Below, piece by piece: positions 22,207 through 34,702 of a stretch of 64,000 nucleotides of DNA (position 1 is the stretch's first letter; the number at the start of each line of letters is the position of its first letter). The notes below the pieces were generated by a model. The model made no database searches and was not told where the DNA came from. It worked only from the letters and a program-made list of their open reading frames with translations. A program made the translations under genes and the position numbers. This stretch comes from Cytospora piceicola. Its lineage: Eukaryota; Ascomycota; Sordariomycetes; Diaporthales; Cytosporaceae. The stretch covers positions 1,550,001-1,614,000 of the forward strand of contig JALQBC010000001.1 in the NCBI GenBank assembly GCA_023375675.1. The letters are read 5' to 3'.

Positions 22207-24931
22207 GCTATTCCTACATATTTAGGTGGGGCTGTCTAATGTGTCTTTCAAATCCGCCTTCAACGGTTAAACTCAGCTGTCTCAGAACCAGCGACCTTAA
22301 TTTTGGCGTGCAAACGGTGTCATGCAGGTCCCAAAAGTAAAGAACCAAAAGCCTCCAAGTTGGCTTACTTCACCAAGATTATATTCCGAGAAGTGCCTTG
22401 AGCTCTCTAGACTAGTCCGTTGGCAACTAAATCAAAGTCATGATAGTAGAACACCTCGCCTGATGTGTCAACTATATAGGTTAACGGGCGATTGAGACGT
22501 ATCTGCAATAGGAATTAACCCCGCGGAGGTCAGATAAACTCAATGGGACCCCCACATGTGGTCTGCTTCATCTGGTCCGTTGTGTTTTGCCCTGCATACG
22601 CCTAGTACACTATGACTTTGCAAGATGAGAACTGATTGGGGGATTTGCATGGATTTCGCATGTGCGACTGGAATCAGGGGGCAAGCACGGGATCTTGTTG
22701 GGTAAAATTCAATGTTTCTGGAAAAAGGCTTGAGCGACCACATAATATCCGGACTGGGGTGTAAGGTGTATACTTGTTTATATCACACCCAGATATGCGT
22801 TATAATTATGGATTGGGTATCTTATCAGGAACAAGTCAAGAGTTTATACATATGTAGAGTACCTCAAGAAAACTCTTGGTTGCGGGACCTCTCTCTCGTT
22901 ATCAAATACGCTGAACATATGAAACTTCATAGATATTGTAGATACCTTAGGGTAGCTATGTCACATGTGCTGTGACATGATGACGGGCTATTGTTGCATC
23001 ATTCCCTCAACTGTCAATTATTAGATCAGACAGAACCTATGACAAGTATTCAGATGCTATATGAAGCTACTTAGGTGCGGAAATGTGGGCGGAATAAAGT
23101 CCCGAAACACCGGCACGGGATTTCGGATTCGGAATGGACCTGTCGCCCGAGCCAAATGCATAGAATAGATAAAAGTACAATACCGAGTGACCTCGAACAC
23201 CGTCGGGGTTTTCAAGCCGATGGATAAATTCCCCGGGCCAAACGGAGTGGAGTCTGTGATCCATCCTATTGATTGTGATGACAACTGCAGCTTGAGGTTC
23301 CTTGTCTAATTATATGTCTGAGGCTATGTTTTAGCATACGACCATTCCCTTTATCCGACACCCCTTCCTCAAATCTTAGGGTATCCAATTACATAGATAC
23401 CCTACCCTAGGGTAGATCCCCGAAAAAACCTTGCGACATCCGGAGATCCATATGTATCGAGGTATTCTTCATTCCTAACTCCTGAGACTGTTGATGTGCT
23501 ACAAATAGCCACGTGTGGGGGGTCCATGGGGATTCGGTCTTCGGATGAAGAAGATTGGGGCCCCAATGCCACTTGCATGAAGCACCCAGCGACTGCTTGC
23601 ATACACGAATAGATGCATGATGATCTTCATCGCCAACCCGTTTTCACTGCTTGTACCTTGGCTAACCTTGCTAGAAGGTCATACGCCATGCCACACCCTT
23701 TGGCATCTATTGCAACCCCATATATGCAAACAAGACGCACATATCTGTGGCGGCCGGCAGAATCCGCAGTTGATGACGGGCCCCCAAATGTACTACATGT
23801 GACTTTGAGGCTGATCGGGGCATGTCCAACCGATATATGGATAGTGCCTATCCTCTGTCTCTGCCGAAGTGGTGGGCATCCGACCGTGCTTTAAAGCTGG
23901 GGATTTATCTGCTAATTGTTACATATACTCGCAGATCACTCCTTTCAAGGCGGCCTTGGTCAAGCAAAAGAAAATCTTCCGGTGACTGAATAGATATTTT
24001 CTGTTGTCATCATGCTGGTATCCGTAAACAACTGTACCTACTCTAGGGTAGTGCTAGGGAAAGAAACGGACGTACGTAAGGCAGATGCAGTGTTACACCC
24101 CATGCCCCACCACATCCTGTTCCTGGCGCGACCTATATCTTGTACTGGGTAATTGCTCGGTGTCTGATACTAGATTGATCCCTGACAGCCATCCGCGCAA
24201 GGTCCCATCAGTACACCATCGGCGGTCCATCGCGGCAACTTTGCCGAACAGCCCTGCATCACAACCCTGGGAACCTAGGAAGAGCTCGACCATAACATCA
24301 TTTCACAAGGGTAAAGTTCCAGAATTGAAACCTTGCAGACCACTGTTGCAACCTCCTCAGTCTTAATCAGGATGAGAATCAAGAAGCCTCAAGAGGACCA
24401 GTCTGGCGACTGAAGTTCGCAAACCCCGGCCACAGCTAACTCTAGATCTCATCTAATGTGGATAGATGCCGTCTTTGGAGATTCCGAGAACTCAGGGACT
24501 AGGTAGGCTTCAGGAATGATGGGTGATAAAGGGCAACTACTTAGGCACTTTAGTACTGTATACACGGCCAGAGAAGGTGTCTAGAAGGCAAGGCAGCGGT
24601 CGAGGAAGCAAATCTGGCAAGCTACCATCATACACAAGTCATCTGGAATTTTGAGTCTTACTAGTACCACCCACATTGTCTCGAGCTATGATGAATTGGA
24701 CAGTATGCATATGTACCCTGGCGGCTCAGAGGAACTATGCATGGGGACGCGTAAGCTCGAAGCCACACTACCCGCCTTGATGGTACGAATAAACGCCGAT
24801 AGGGCAAGTTGTTTGGTCCCAAGTTGCTATCGGGCCGCGCCTGGCTTTGATCTTGATACGTTTGACAGGTGGCTATTGTGATGTAGATTGCAACCGCTTG
24901 GAGAGGGAACATCGGCTGTGGCGCCAATAAA

Positions 24932-24949
24932 TACCTACTTAAGTAGGTA
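24932..24949. repeat. Perfect 18-bp palindrome
   Basis: TACCTACTTAAGTAGGTA reads the same on both strands. It shares the TACCTA half-site with the dispersed TACCTAGGTA motif. Function unknown. Confidence 0.85.
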
Positions 24950-26720
24950 GCCAATGAGCCACTTACATATATAAGTACATACACACATACATACGTACTG
25001 TCAAGTCTGCATGTGCCATACTACACATCATCAACACCACTGGCACACTCTTCGAAACAAGCTTGTCAATAGTCCTATGCACTTCCTTCTTCCGCGATAT
25101 GAGCTCTGGATTTTATGACCAATCACTTTAAATGGCCTTTGGCTTCTATAATATCGGCCGAGGCTATCGGAAGGAAAAGCAACGGTTGGGGTTTTCGACG
25201 TTGCTCGTCGTATTGATCGATTAAAGTACCCACAATTCACGAATTGAGCATACTTCATTATCAGAAAGTTCTCTCTCTGTTTTGACTCGGAGATAATATA
25301 TCTAGGTCTACTTCAAGACCCTGAGGTGTATGAGGATTGGTAAACTGGTGTTTATGCCTGCGCCCCAAATCATATCACACTGTTCCTGGAGATATTTGGT
25401 TCTGGTCACCTGAATGTGTATTAAGTTCCTGATTACGAGCTTGTCGAGTCTCTGAACAAATCAAAGGAGGCCCACATGACATGACTATCCCGAAATAACG
25501 TATTCTCACAAATGTCTTGTTGTGGTGGATCTGTGTGACGACTTGATGGGTGGCAACGCAGCTACAGAGTAGACCGCCGATGTACATTGTATATGATCAA
25601 AATTGTCGCATGTACTAGCTCGGATGCACGGCACATATTGGGAAATACAAGCAAGGGTAATACCGCCGTGTAGGTTCAACGCCGGCCAGTGAACCAGTGA
25701 GTAGTCACAACAGCACACAATTATGAAGTTGCGTCTCGACTACACAGAAGGGGGCCGGGGAGACCAAGTTCAGAGTCATAGTGCATGCTAGATCCACATA
25801 CGTTCCCCTCGGATCCGAGCCTATGTATCATTACCGGGTCTATGCCCAAGAAGCAAGATCAAATATGCTGACCTGATTGGCGAGGCAGAGCCTCACTCCC
25901 GACGCAGGCACGTATGTTATGGAATACTTGCTCAACAGTCTGCAACGTTCAAGCTTATTCTATCTTTACCAATCCACTGTACGGAGTGAGATCTCGTTAC
26001 ATGGCAAGGGGGTTCCATGCAAGAAGGGACCCTGATATTCGTTCTTAACCGTCGGGTTCTAGATCAGACCGAGGGTTCACCCCCATGCGTGCAACGAGGG
26101 GCGCAGGACATGGCGCAACGGGGCAATATGTGTGCCTACCGGCTGAGCAAAACAATATCACCATGTGCAGCACAGTCATGCTGATGAGTCCTGGCATCTC
26201 TACCCATGGAGATACCACATTGGTCTCATTCTCGGGCGCCTTTCACGCGAGCCATGTTGCCATTCCAACGCCAACACCCTCGACCGCCAGAAGCGAAGCA
26301 GGCCGCGTCTTCCTTATCTCTAAGGCCTGTCAGATGTTTGAGTAAAGGAGTGCATGACAGAGTGGCTAGTGCCACCCAGTACGTTGTTTATAGGTCCAGA
26401 CGCGTATCGCCGCACCTGCTGATGGAACCGGGCATATTGGAAATTGCACAGGTGCTGGTTTGAGCGTTGGGATGGTTATGGAGGATGTGATATTGCATGA
26501 GGGACTACCGAAAGAGCGAACCAGACCGCACCATTGATGAATTGCAACACTGATACGATGATAGCGATGCATCCTCTGGCGGCTGGTGTGGATGCCATGA
26601 GCCATGGGCCGCCAACGTCGTCGCCGCGATGACTCGAAGGAAGCTGCTGCGCTGTGCCTTCGTTACTCTACATTGCTTCGGGCCCGTGATGAGGGAGATG
26701 ATATCCAGCTCTTGAAAATC

Positions 26721-26726
26721 TATAAA
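26721..26726 (+). promoter_or_regulatory. Possible TATA box of laccase gene
   Basis: The hexamer TATAAA (within AATCTATAAAGGTC) lies about 135 bp upstream of the laccase ATG, a plausible distance for a fungal core promoter with a leader of about 100 nt. Assigned by position only. Confidence 0.4.
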
Positions 26727-26855
26727 GGTCAGGATGGAGCATCGTATCGTTGAGCATCATTCCAGGAGACCCATCAGCCCCAAGCCCTTCTATACAGTCT
26801 TGAGAAGTCGAGACAACAACCCATCGTTTTAAACTGTCCCTTGCACTATTCCACG

Positions 26856-28798
26856 ATGAAAAGACTACTCACTTCATTCCTCCTTGTCTCAAGCGCCATA
26901 GCACTCACGCTTCCCTCACTTCGAGATGCTGCCTCCAACCTGGAACCCAGGCAGTCCAGCTGCGAGAACACTGCTACCTCTCGCAGCTGTTGGGGCGCCT
27001 ACAGCATTGACACCAACTATTATGAGGAGACACCGACGACGAACGTTACCAGGGAGTACTGGCTGTCAGTTGAACAAGGCGATTGTGCTCCCGACGGCTA
27101 TCCCACAACGTGTATGACGTTCAACGGCACCGTCCCCGGGCCCGTGATCACTGTAAGTGTACCAAACCACCGGCTAAATCACACGCAATAGTTGCTCACG
27201 CGAGTAATACTCAGGCCGACTGGGGAGACAACCTCGTCATCCACGTAACCAACAACCTGGTGGATAACGGCACCTCCATCCACTGGCACGGCCTGCGGCA
27301 GCTTGGAACCGTCCAGATGGATGGCGTCCCCGGAATCACCCAGTGTCCCATCGCCCCGGGGGAGTCGCTCACCTACTCCTTCCAGGTGACGCAGTACGGC
27401 AGCTCCTGGTACCACTCCCACTTCAGCCTGCAGTACGGCGAGGGCCTCTTCGGCCCCCTGGTCCTCAACGGGCCCGCCACGGCCGACTACGACGAGGACC
27501 TCGGCGAGCTGTTCCTGTCCGACTGGAGCCACACGTCAATCTTCACGCTGTGGGACTCGGCGAAGCAGGGTGCGGCTCCCACGCTGGAGGGGGGCCTCAT
27601 CAACGGCACCAACACGTACGAATGCACTGACGCTGACGTCGGCTGCACGGGTCTCGTCGGGGCCAAGTATGAGACTGTGTTTGAGTCCGGAAAGAAGTAT
27701 CTCATCCGCCTCGTCAATGCTGCTGTCGAGGGGCACTTCCAGTTCAGTATCGACGGGCACTCCTTGACTGTCATCGGTAATGACCTCGTGCCCATCGTAC
27801 CCTACACCACGGACAGTGTCCTCGTCTCGATGGGCCAGCGGTACGATGTCATTGTCGAGGCCAATGCCGCGGCGGGTGATTACTGGCTACGAGGTGGCTG
27901 GATCTCGGCTTGTTCAACGATCCTCAACCCGGACGACATAACTGGTATCATCCGGTACGATAACAGCAGTACAGCGGACCCGACTTCCACAAGCTCGGTC
28001 ACCACGATGGCTACGTGTGGGGACGAGCCGTATGAGAGCCTTGTGCCGCACTTGGCTCTGGATGTGGGCCAGATGACCAACACTGAGGACGAGGAGCTCA
28101 GCTTCAGCTTTGATAGTTACTTCAAGTGGACGCTGAATGACAGCAGTCTCCTGATAGACTGGAGTAGCCCAACTCTGAAGGGTGTTCTTGAGGGAACCGA
28201 TGTCTTCCCGACAGAGTATAACATGGTAGCTGTCGATGTGAGTAGACCTTCTCTTTCACGACTCTAATACTTGCTTTCAGGTCCTAACCTCCTTTTTCTC
28301 AGAAACACGCCGCAAATATCACCGATGAATGGGCTTTGCTCGTGATCCAAGACGCAACAGGTTTTGGCGTTTTCCACCCCATCCATCTCCACGGGCACGA
28401 CTTTTGGGTTGTGGCACAAGGCACGGGGATATTCGACGCAGCCCAACCTAATTTCACCACGAGCAACCCTCCTCGTCGTGACGTTGCCTCCCTTCCTGGA
28501 AACGGCTATCTCGCGATCGCTTTCAAGCTGGACAACCCTGGGACCTGGTTGACCCACTGCCACATTGCCTGTACGTGTCTCTGGAACCCTCCTCATGACA
28601 GTCTGCATCTCATTTATGACTGACGATGTTTTTGTTCCTGTAGGGCACGCGTCCGAGGGGCTCTCACTGGAGTTCGTGGAGGGCGAGCATCTAATTTCTG
28701 CTCATATACATTCGGCGGCTCTGACAGCGATAGAGAGTACATGTACTGCTTGGGATTCGTTTAATAAGGTTTACCTGCAAGACGACTCTGGTATCTGA
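26856..28798 (+). CDS. Laccase (asco-type multicopper oxidase)
   Basis: Four exons: 26856-27152, 27215-28237, 28303-28570 and 28644-28798, all phase-consistent; 580 residues. A signal peptide covers about residues 1-17. All four copper-binding motifs are present: HWHGLRQ, WYHSHFSLQ, HPIHLHGHDF and HCHIAWHASEGLSLEF. The intron before the last exon splits the fourth motif between HCHIA and WHAS. The residue at the T1 axial position is Leu, common in higher-potential laccases. The protein ends in DDSGI, matching the DSG(L/I/V) C-terminal plug of ascomycete laccases that occupies the solvent channel. It oxidises phenolics at the cost of O2 and is secreted; roles may include pigment, lignin or phenol detoxification. 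No pigment-cluster partner genes are adjacent. Confidence 0.95.
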
Positions 28799-29290
28799 GT
28801 ACACTACTAGTCGATGAGTAAGGCTTACGTGCTCCGGGCTGTGGTGATATTTGGCTGATGACTTATGTTCTTCCATCTCTCCCTCGCTTCTTTCTTTTTG
28901 TATATCATCTGTTTTTACAAAACATGCCTTTCGGACTGGACGTTCTCAAAGTACATATCTCATACCATGATTATTGCGTTTCGATTAATGATAAATATCA
29001 TTAGGCTGATAAGATCAATACTCCTCCCGTGGTGACATACAGGGATGTGAGCTTTTATAACCCATAGTTCGATTTGTCCAGCTGAACCTTGAGCTGCAAT
29101 GTAGACCTTGAACATAATGCTGAAAACGAATGATGGATCCTGCCAGCCCCTGTTGATGTTCTATAAGCCGGTTTATCCTGAACACAAACCGCATAACGCC
29201 CAGCAACCTTGGAACACCTTGAGATCCGAAATCAGTATTAATCACATGGTGCAAGGCTCAGTAACACATCTGAACACCCCCAACACTCCC
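28799..29290. other. Convergent intergenic region
   Basis: About 490 bp separating the 3' ends of the laccase and CDF transporter genes. No feature recognised beyond AT-rich likely 3' UTR sequence. Confidence 0.45.
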
Positions 29291-30797
29291 TCAGTTGATG
29301 TTGGAGCTGTGACCACTTGGACCCGAATCCGTGTAATCGGTGCTGACAAAAGCTCGGTCGACCTCGGGCAGGCCCTCGAGACAGTACTGCAGCGTCTCGG
29401 ATATATCGTGCGACTTCATAAGCGGCGTATAGGGATCCAGCAGTATGTCAACCTCAACCCAGACGCCATCTCCAGCATGATACGCCTTTATGCTCTTGAA
29501 TCCCTCCACGATGGGAGAGAAGCGCCACATCAGGAAAATGACCTTCCGGAAGAGCCGGTCGTCGACCATTGAGCCACTCAGTCGCGTGACATTCTCAAAT
29601 GCCGTACCGGCCCAGTCCCAGATTATGATTACGGACAAGATGGCAGCACCGGTGGGATCCAGCCACCAGACATCAAGCGCCTTGCCGATGAGGGGAAATA
29701 GCAGCGACAGCGTGTTGAAGTAGACATCTGTCTTACAATCCTGTGCTAGTGCCTGCACCTGTGTCGTCTTGACGCGGATGCAGCCGAACCAGATGGTGCC
29801 CTTGACTACGATCGTCGCGACCATGGCGGCTATGGCCAGTATTCCCAGGTCGACAGTGGTATGATCACCAGAAGGGGCGAGTTTTCCAATGGATTCCTGC
29901 AAAATCTGTGCGAAAGATATGATCATGAAGATTGAGAAGACCAAGATGCCCAATGGCTCGAGACGGCGGCGGCCGACAGGGAAGCGTCGCTGGAGTGATC
30001 GAAGTCGCCATTGGACCAAACGGTTGGTGGACCAGATGATAAGGGTACAGAGCAGATCCAGAGCAGAGTCGACTGTGGAGGCGATCAGAGAAAGGGAGGA
30101 GGAGAAGAAGCATGCGGTGACCTTCGCAGCCAGCAACAGAACATTGGCTATGACGTTGATCTGGATAATGGTCAGTACGCAAAGTAATAAGTTTGAAGGT
30201 ATGGAATGGAATTTGAATAGAATTTTGAGATTGGCGAACATTAATGGCCCTCTTGGCTGACCTTCCAGACTTTCTCCGGCTTTCACGCTCCTCCATCGGC
30301 AGGAACGCTTCGATATCCTCGCCCTGAGCCTGCAACGTACCGCCGTGCTCGAGTATACCGTCATGATCTCTGTCAGGATCAAAGGACTCGAAGATATCGT
30401 CGGCTACATAGCGGACGACCGAATCGATCTCTAGCCAGTCATTGAGCGCTTCATTCTGGGCATGGTAGAACTTTTGTACGTTTTTGTTCTGCAGACCGTT
30501 GATCTGGAAGATATGAATTAGTATCGAGCACACGAATGGTAGGGAGAAGTCACCAGTAGCTGAAGAATAGAAGGGACAATATACCTCGTCATCGCTCTTT
30601 CGGTACTTCTCCAGTTGATCGGCCTTGACGGTATCTATAAGTTTGTGTTTGAGCTGATTCCGTCTCTCGTCCTCCAGTGCCTTGTTGCTGGCATCCTGAA
30701 ACCGAAGGGCTGCCGGTCTCGATCTATACGGATTCGCATCCTTCTTGCCCTTGACGCTGCTATCCCCAAAGGCGTTGAGAGTTCGTCTGCCGACCAT
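29291..30797 (-). CDS. Cation diffusion facilitator (CDF) transporter, DxxxD type
   Basis: Three exons, 30797-30585, 30503-30240 and 30160-29291, all phase 0; 448 residues from the ATG at 30797 (MVGRRTLNAFGD). The N-terminal 155 residues are hydrophilic. Six spans follow. The metal-site pairs are Asp190/Asp194 in IASTVDSALDLL (span 2) and Asp300/Asp304 in LAQDCKTDVYFN (span 5). The double DxxxD set is typical of the manganese-type CDF group, whereas zinc CDFs usually have HxxxD. The cytosolic C-terminal domain (KSIKAYHAGDGVWVEVDILL, then HDISETLQ) is intact. Likely role: Mn2+/H+ antiport out of the cytosol into Golgi, vacuole or outside; substrate inferred from motif only. The second intron's donor is GTTCGC, which is unusual, so that exon end is less certain. 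Confidence 0.88.
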
Positions 30798-32119
30798 ATC
30801 AGGGTGGTGGTTCGAGATGCACAAGTACGGCACTACTGATTATTGTAGCAAATATAGAGAAGAGCAATGATGTGAAACCTTCTGGTCAGTTGAAGCAGCA
30901 ACTACAGGCACAGATTTTGAAGGTGCAATACCATGGGCAGCCATTTTATTATGATATCGTCAAAGCAAAACAGGGAGCTGAAGTGGTGTTGCGTATTATG
31001 AGGTCATGCTTGCGGTCCTGCCCGGACGAACTACGGACTTACGCAGGTACACTCAGTACACAAGTACTTATACTGTTACATCAGGAGGATGGATGTACCT
31101 AGGTACCTTACCCAGTATGTAGTGCCTATTAATATTACCTGTTAGCGGCGGTCCGGCGCCCACAATATCTGTCACGCATGAGGGAGAGCCCACAATAAGA
31201 ACATGCCGCAAGCTTTGGTTTTTGATTTAGATTTTTCTTCGGTGAATCTTTGTGGATATATATCTGATCCTAGCTTTGTTCCATCCCATGGCACTTTGGT
31301 ATTAGTGTTGTCGTTTGGTCGGTCGTCTGAGTGCGTTTATGTAGGTGATGAATCCTGTGTACCCAGTAAAGGGAGCTGTCAAGCCACCGAGATCCATAGG
31401 TCCTGACGTTAGCATCTGTGACGTCAAAAGGCGCCCACAAGTCACAACGGTCGGCCCCTCTATGTATTGTCTGTCAGTGTCCACTGAACCCTGGACCCTG
31501 CGCTAGTCCAAGTGCGGGAACTGTGGGCTTCCTGCGAGGGTTAGGGGTACATAGGTAGTAAAGTAAATAAAGGTGAGAGAAGGTGCTTCCAGTTACTGGT
31601 GCCCACGGCAGAGGCCGAGACACTCCCGTGACTTCCAAGTCTGTTTTTCCCGTTGATCTCGATTCTTTACTCGTCTAAGTATCTTGTTGAAGCCCCCATC
31701 AAATCCATTGTGTCCCAACACACGTTCAATCACCTCAATCTTAATTGCTTCTGACTGCCGTACCTGGGTAATTCAACGACCGGGATGGCTGCGACAACTC
31801 AGCCCCTGACACAGGCTGACAGGAACTCGACCGGAACAGGGGTGCCCTGAACATCGTCCTGCACCTGAACGAAGGCGCCATACATTTACCCACACCGCAT
31901 GCACGCGTTCCCCCACAGTTATGTGAACCCTCAACCTATTGATCCACGATAGACAAATTGAAGAAGCTTTGTTTACTTCACGTTACACCAAGGCCAAGCT
32001 ATCCGCCTCCTTCTTGCCTTGGATCTACCATCTACTTACTCAGCCGACCAAGACAGCCATGCCGCAGAGATAGATAGTGCTTGAGCGAAAGCCCGCATAC
32101 CCCTCCTCCCCTCCCCAAA
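30798..32119. other. Divergent promoter region, about 1.3 kb
   Basis: It lies between the start codons of the CDF transporter and the mannosyltransferase. It contains GTACCTAGGTACC at 31095-31107, another copy of the dispersed palindrome. No gene supported. Confidence 0.5.
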
Positions 32120-33889
32120 ATGCGGATCACAAGGCGGCTGTTCACTATCGTCGCCCTACTCGGCTTGATTATCGTCTTGATACGATACCGCCAGAACGTC
32201 GAGGCCACCATCGAGGATGCCATCGCAGATGTCCATTCCGAGTTCCTCCCACCCGGGCAAGACGCCAACCCGCCCAAAAACCGCCAATTGCCTCAGGTCA
32301 TCCTGCCCTTTGTGAAAACCGAAGAGGAGAAGAAGGCTGCCATCGCCGCGGCTGTCGAAGACAAGACAGACGGGCCAGGAAATACCGACTCGGGCTCCAA
32401 GTCGAGTACTTTCGCATTTACGGACTCGGATGGCAAGAAGGTTGATGTACAGCCATTCATGCCACCACCAGGTGGATCGAGCACAAATGGTCACGCAGTA
32501 GCAGGCACGGAGGTTGAGAAGATAAAAGACGTCGAGACTTTCTGGGCAAAGTGGAGTCGTGATATATACGGCGCACGGCCGACGACACCAAAAATAACCC
32601 TTACGGGCCATGCGCAGACACAAAGACCGAAGGATGGGCAAAAAACACGAGAACCACATCACGACCACGTTCGCAACTCGGATGACGACATTGACGCCCT
32701 GCGCCGTCTACACCAACAGTTCGTCGGGGGACTGGAAGAGGAGCTAGGGAACAGCACTACTAGAGGACAACCAGAGCGGCGATGGAACGGCCTGGACATA
32801 TTCAAGGGAAAAGGGGTTGTGATGGTTGGCGGAGGGGAGTATTTTGGCCCTGCCATTATCGGCATCCACATGCTCCGACGGACTGGAAGCACTCTACCCG
32901 TCGAGGTATTTGTGCCTGATGATGACGAGTACGAAAAAAAAGTGTGCGAGGAGTACCTGAAAAAGTTGAACGCGAAATGCGTGGTACTCTCACACATACT
33001 GGACAAGAGCATCGTCAAGGTGGGCCAGAAAGATCACGCCGACTTAAAGGTCACGCACTATCAACTCAAATCGCTGGCACTGCTCCTATCATCCTTCCAA
33101 GACGCGCTACTCCTCGATAGCGACAGCATCCCCCTCCTCGACCCACTCACCAATATCTTCGATACCGAACCGTACAAATCGAAAGGCATGGTCATATGGC
33201 CGGATTTCTGGCGTGCAACGGAAAGTCCGAAGTTCTGGACAGTAGCAGGAAAGTCAGAATTCCCAAAAGGCCTTCCCGCAACAGCTAGCGAAACGGGCCA
33301 GCTGGCCGTCAACAAGTCTACGCACCTCGCCCCGCTTCTGCTCTCAACGTATTACAACATGTTTGGCCCGGATTACTACTACCCTCTTCACTCACAAGGC
33401 GCTCTGGGGCAAGGCGACAAGGAAACCTTCTTTGCCGCCACGCTGGCCCTCAATGCCACCTATTATCGCGTCCAGACGCCGGCGGCATTACTGGGCCGGT
33501 ACGATGGGCGGACAGAAAAGGGCACAGCATTGGTACAGCACCTTCCGTCCGATGACATGGAACACCGATCGGTCTCGTCCACCCGCCCGGTATTCCTGCA
33601 CAGCAACACGCCCAAGATGAACGCGGGCCACCTGGTTGACGAGGGCGACCTGCTCTCCGTGGATGGGCTGACGAGGTTGCGGCTGCTCGGGTCAAAAGAG
33701 GAGTCGCTGACCCGGTTTGGGTTCGACGTCGAGCGGGCTATCTGGGACTTGGTCGTCCAGACGGGGTGTGAGCTGCAAAATGACGTAAGGGAGTGGAAGG
33801 GACGTGACAGAATGTGTGAAAGGCTGGAGGAACATTACAAACTTGTTTTCGGGTCTCAGGACGCTGTACCCGAGGGGAAACCCAGATGA
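32120..33889 (+). CDS. Alpha-1,3-mannosyltransferase-like type II membrane protein (GT71/MNN1 family)
   Basis: Intronless, 589 residues from the ATG at 32120 (MRITRRLFTIVALLGLIIVL). The start is a short basic cytosolic end, then one membrane anchor of about 16 hydrophobic residues, then a long acidic, disordered stem. The catalytic region begins near residue 235 with GVVMVGGGEYFGPAIIGIHM and contains PVEVFVPDDDE. It has HYQLKSLALLLSSFQDALLL followed by the metal/nucleotide-sugar DxD site LDSDSIPL, and later YYPLHSQGALGQGDKETF. This order matches MNN1/MNT-type mannosyltransferases. The protein should sit in the Golgi and add alpha-1,3-linked mannose to glycans of secreted or wall proteins. The exact acceptor is unknown. 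The length is normal for the family. Confidence 0.88.
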   Translation: MRITRRLFTIVALLGLIIVLIRYRQNVEATIEDAIADVHSEFLPPGQDANPPKNRQLPQVILPFVKTEEEKKAAIAAAVEDKTDGPGNTDSGSKSSTFAFTDSDGKKVDVQPFMPPPGGSSTNGHAVAGTEVEKIKDVETFWAKWSRDIYGARPTTPKITLTGHAQTQRPKDGQKTREPHHDHVRNSDDDIDALRRLHQQFVGGLEEELGNSTTRGQPERRWNGLDIFKGKGVVMVGGGEYFGPAIIGIHMLRRTGSTLPVEVFVPDDDEYEKKVCEEYLKKLNAKCVVLSHILDKSIVKVGQKDHADLKVTHYQLKSLALLLSSFQDALLLDSDSIPLLDPLTNIFDTEPYKSKGMVIWPDFWRATESPKFWTVAGKSEFPKGLPATASETGQLAVNKSTHLAPLLLSTYYNMFGPDYYYPLHSQGALGQGDKETFFAATLALNATYYRVQTPAALLGRYDGRTEKGTALVQHLPSDDMEHRSVSSTRPVFLHSNTPKMNAGHLVDEGDLLSVDGLTRLRLLGSKEESLTRFGFDVERAIWDLVVQTGCELQNDVREWKGRDRMCERLEEHYKLVFGSQDAVPEGKPR

Positions 33890-34702
33890 ATCAGCATACC
33901 TCGCCCGATACGACGGGGTTCATGAGCGCTGTATATCGACTGGTTGGCGGCCTTCTGTCCTCATCCGGGTTGTGTATTCAGCCAATTCTGGAAACCCCCC
34001 CCCCCCCACAACCCCCGGGATTGTACAATATCTCAGCCTCGATTGCATACGAATGATGACTGCATGTCCCGACAAGCAGAAGCTGGTGTCATGCTATAAA
34101 GGCATCAATGGCGTCGTTCAGCCTACCTATACTACTTGAAAGTAGGCGTGTCCAGTGCGAATCATGCCTTTGGTGATTAATTGCCACAATCCCTCACGCA
34201 GGAACCCAGTTTTTGCCAAGCTGAGCAGCCAGTCACCGAGCCCATGAATGTCTCGCTGGCTTGTTTTGGTTCCTCTACCGAAATGCAGTTGCACTGACAC
34301 GACACTGGCACCGACGCACTGGAACGTCCCGGCTTAGCGGACTTGGCGCCCTTCTGCACGGATGTTCGACCGAATCTTGACCTTGTTGGACAACGACCTG
34401 CCGCCTTCGTCGTCCAACACAACAAAGATTTATCATGTCGGAGCTCATCAATTCAGCTCAAGAAAGGAAGGGACAAAAAGAAGAAGACACCAAAGAAGCC
34501 TTTGCAAGTGTATTGCGAAATGAAATAATAATCAAAAAAGAATCGCTATGGACCTAGTCCAGTACTTCAGTACGTTCTTATGCACATTGCAACTGAGGGT
34601 ATCCATGGGCCGAGATCTTCAGCAACAACCACAACACAACTCCTCGCTAGACTTAAGGGAACCCGACTAGACCATCCGTGGAAGGTCAATAAACAAAAGA
34701 AA
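33890..34702. other. Convergent intergenic region with poly-C run
   Basis: About 810 bp between the mannosyltransferase and SGNH hydrolase 3' ends. A run of 13 C lies at 33995-34007. No gene recognised. Confidence 0.45.
33995..34007. repeat. Poly-C run (13)
   Basis: Thirteen consecutive C about 105 bp past the mannosyltransferase stop codon. Confidence 0.9.

Larger units (their letters stand above)
22207..26855. other. Gene-poor region, 4.65 kb
   Basis: No convincing gene, RNA or intact mobile element between the thiolase-like and laccase genes. Open frames are short and without protein-like character. A perfect 18-bp palindrome lies at 24932-24949. The last 200 bp before the laccase, with TATAAA at 26721-26726 and pyrimidine-rich leader sequence, are likely its promoter. 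Confidence 0.5.
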
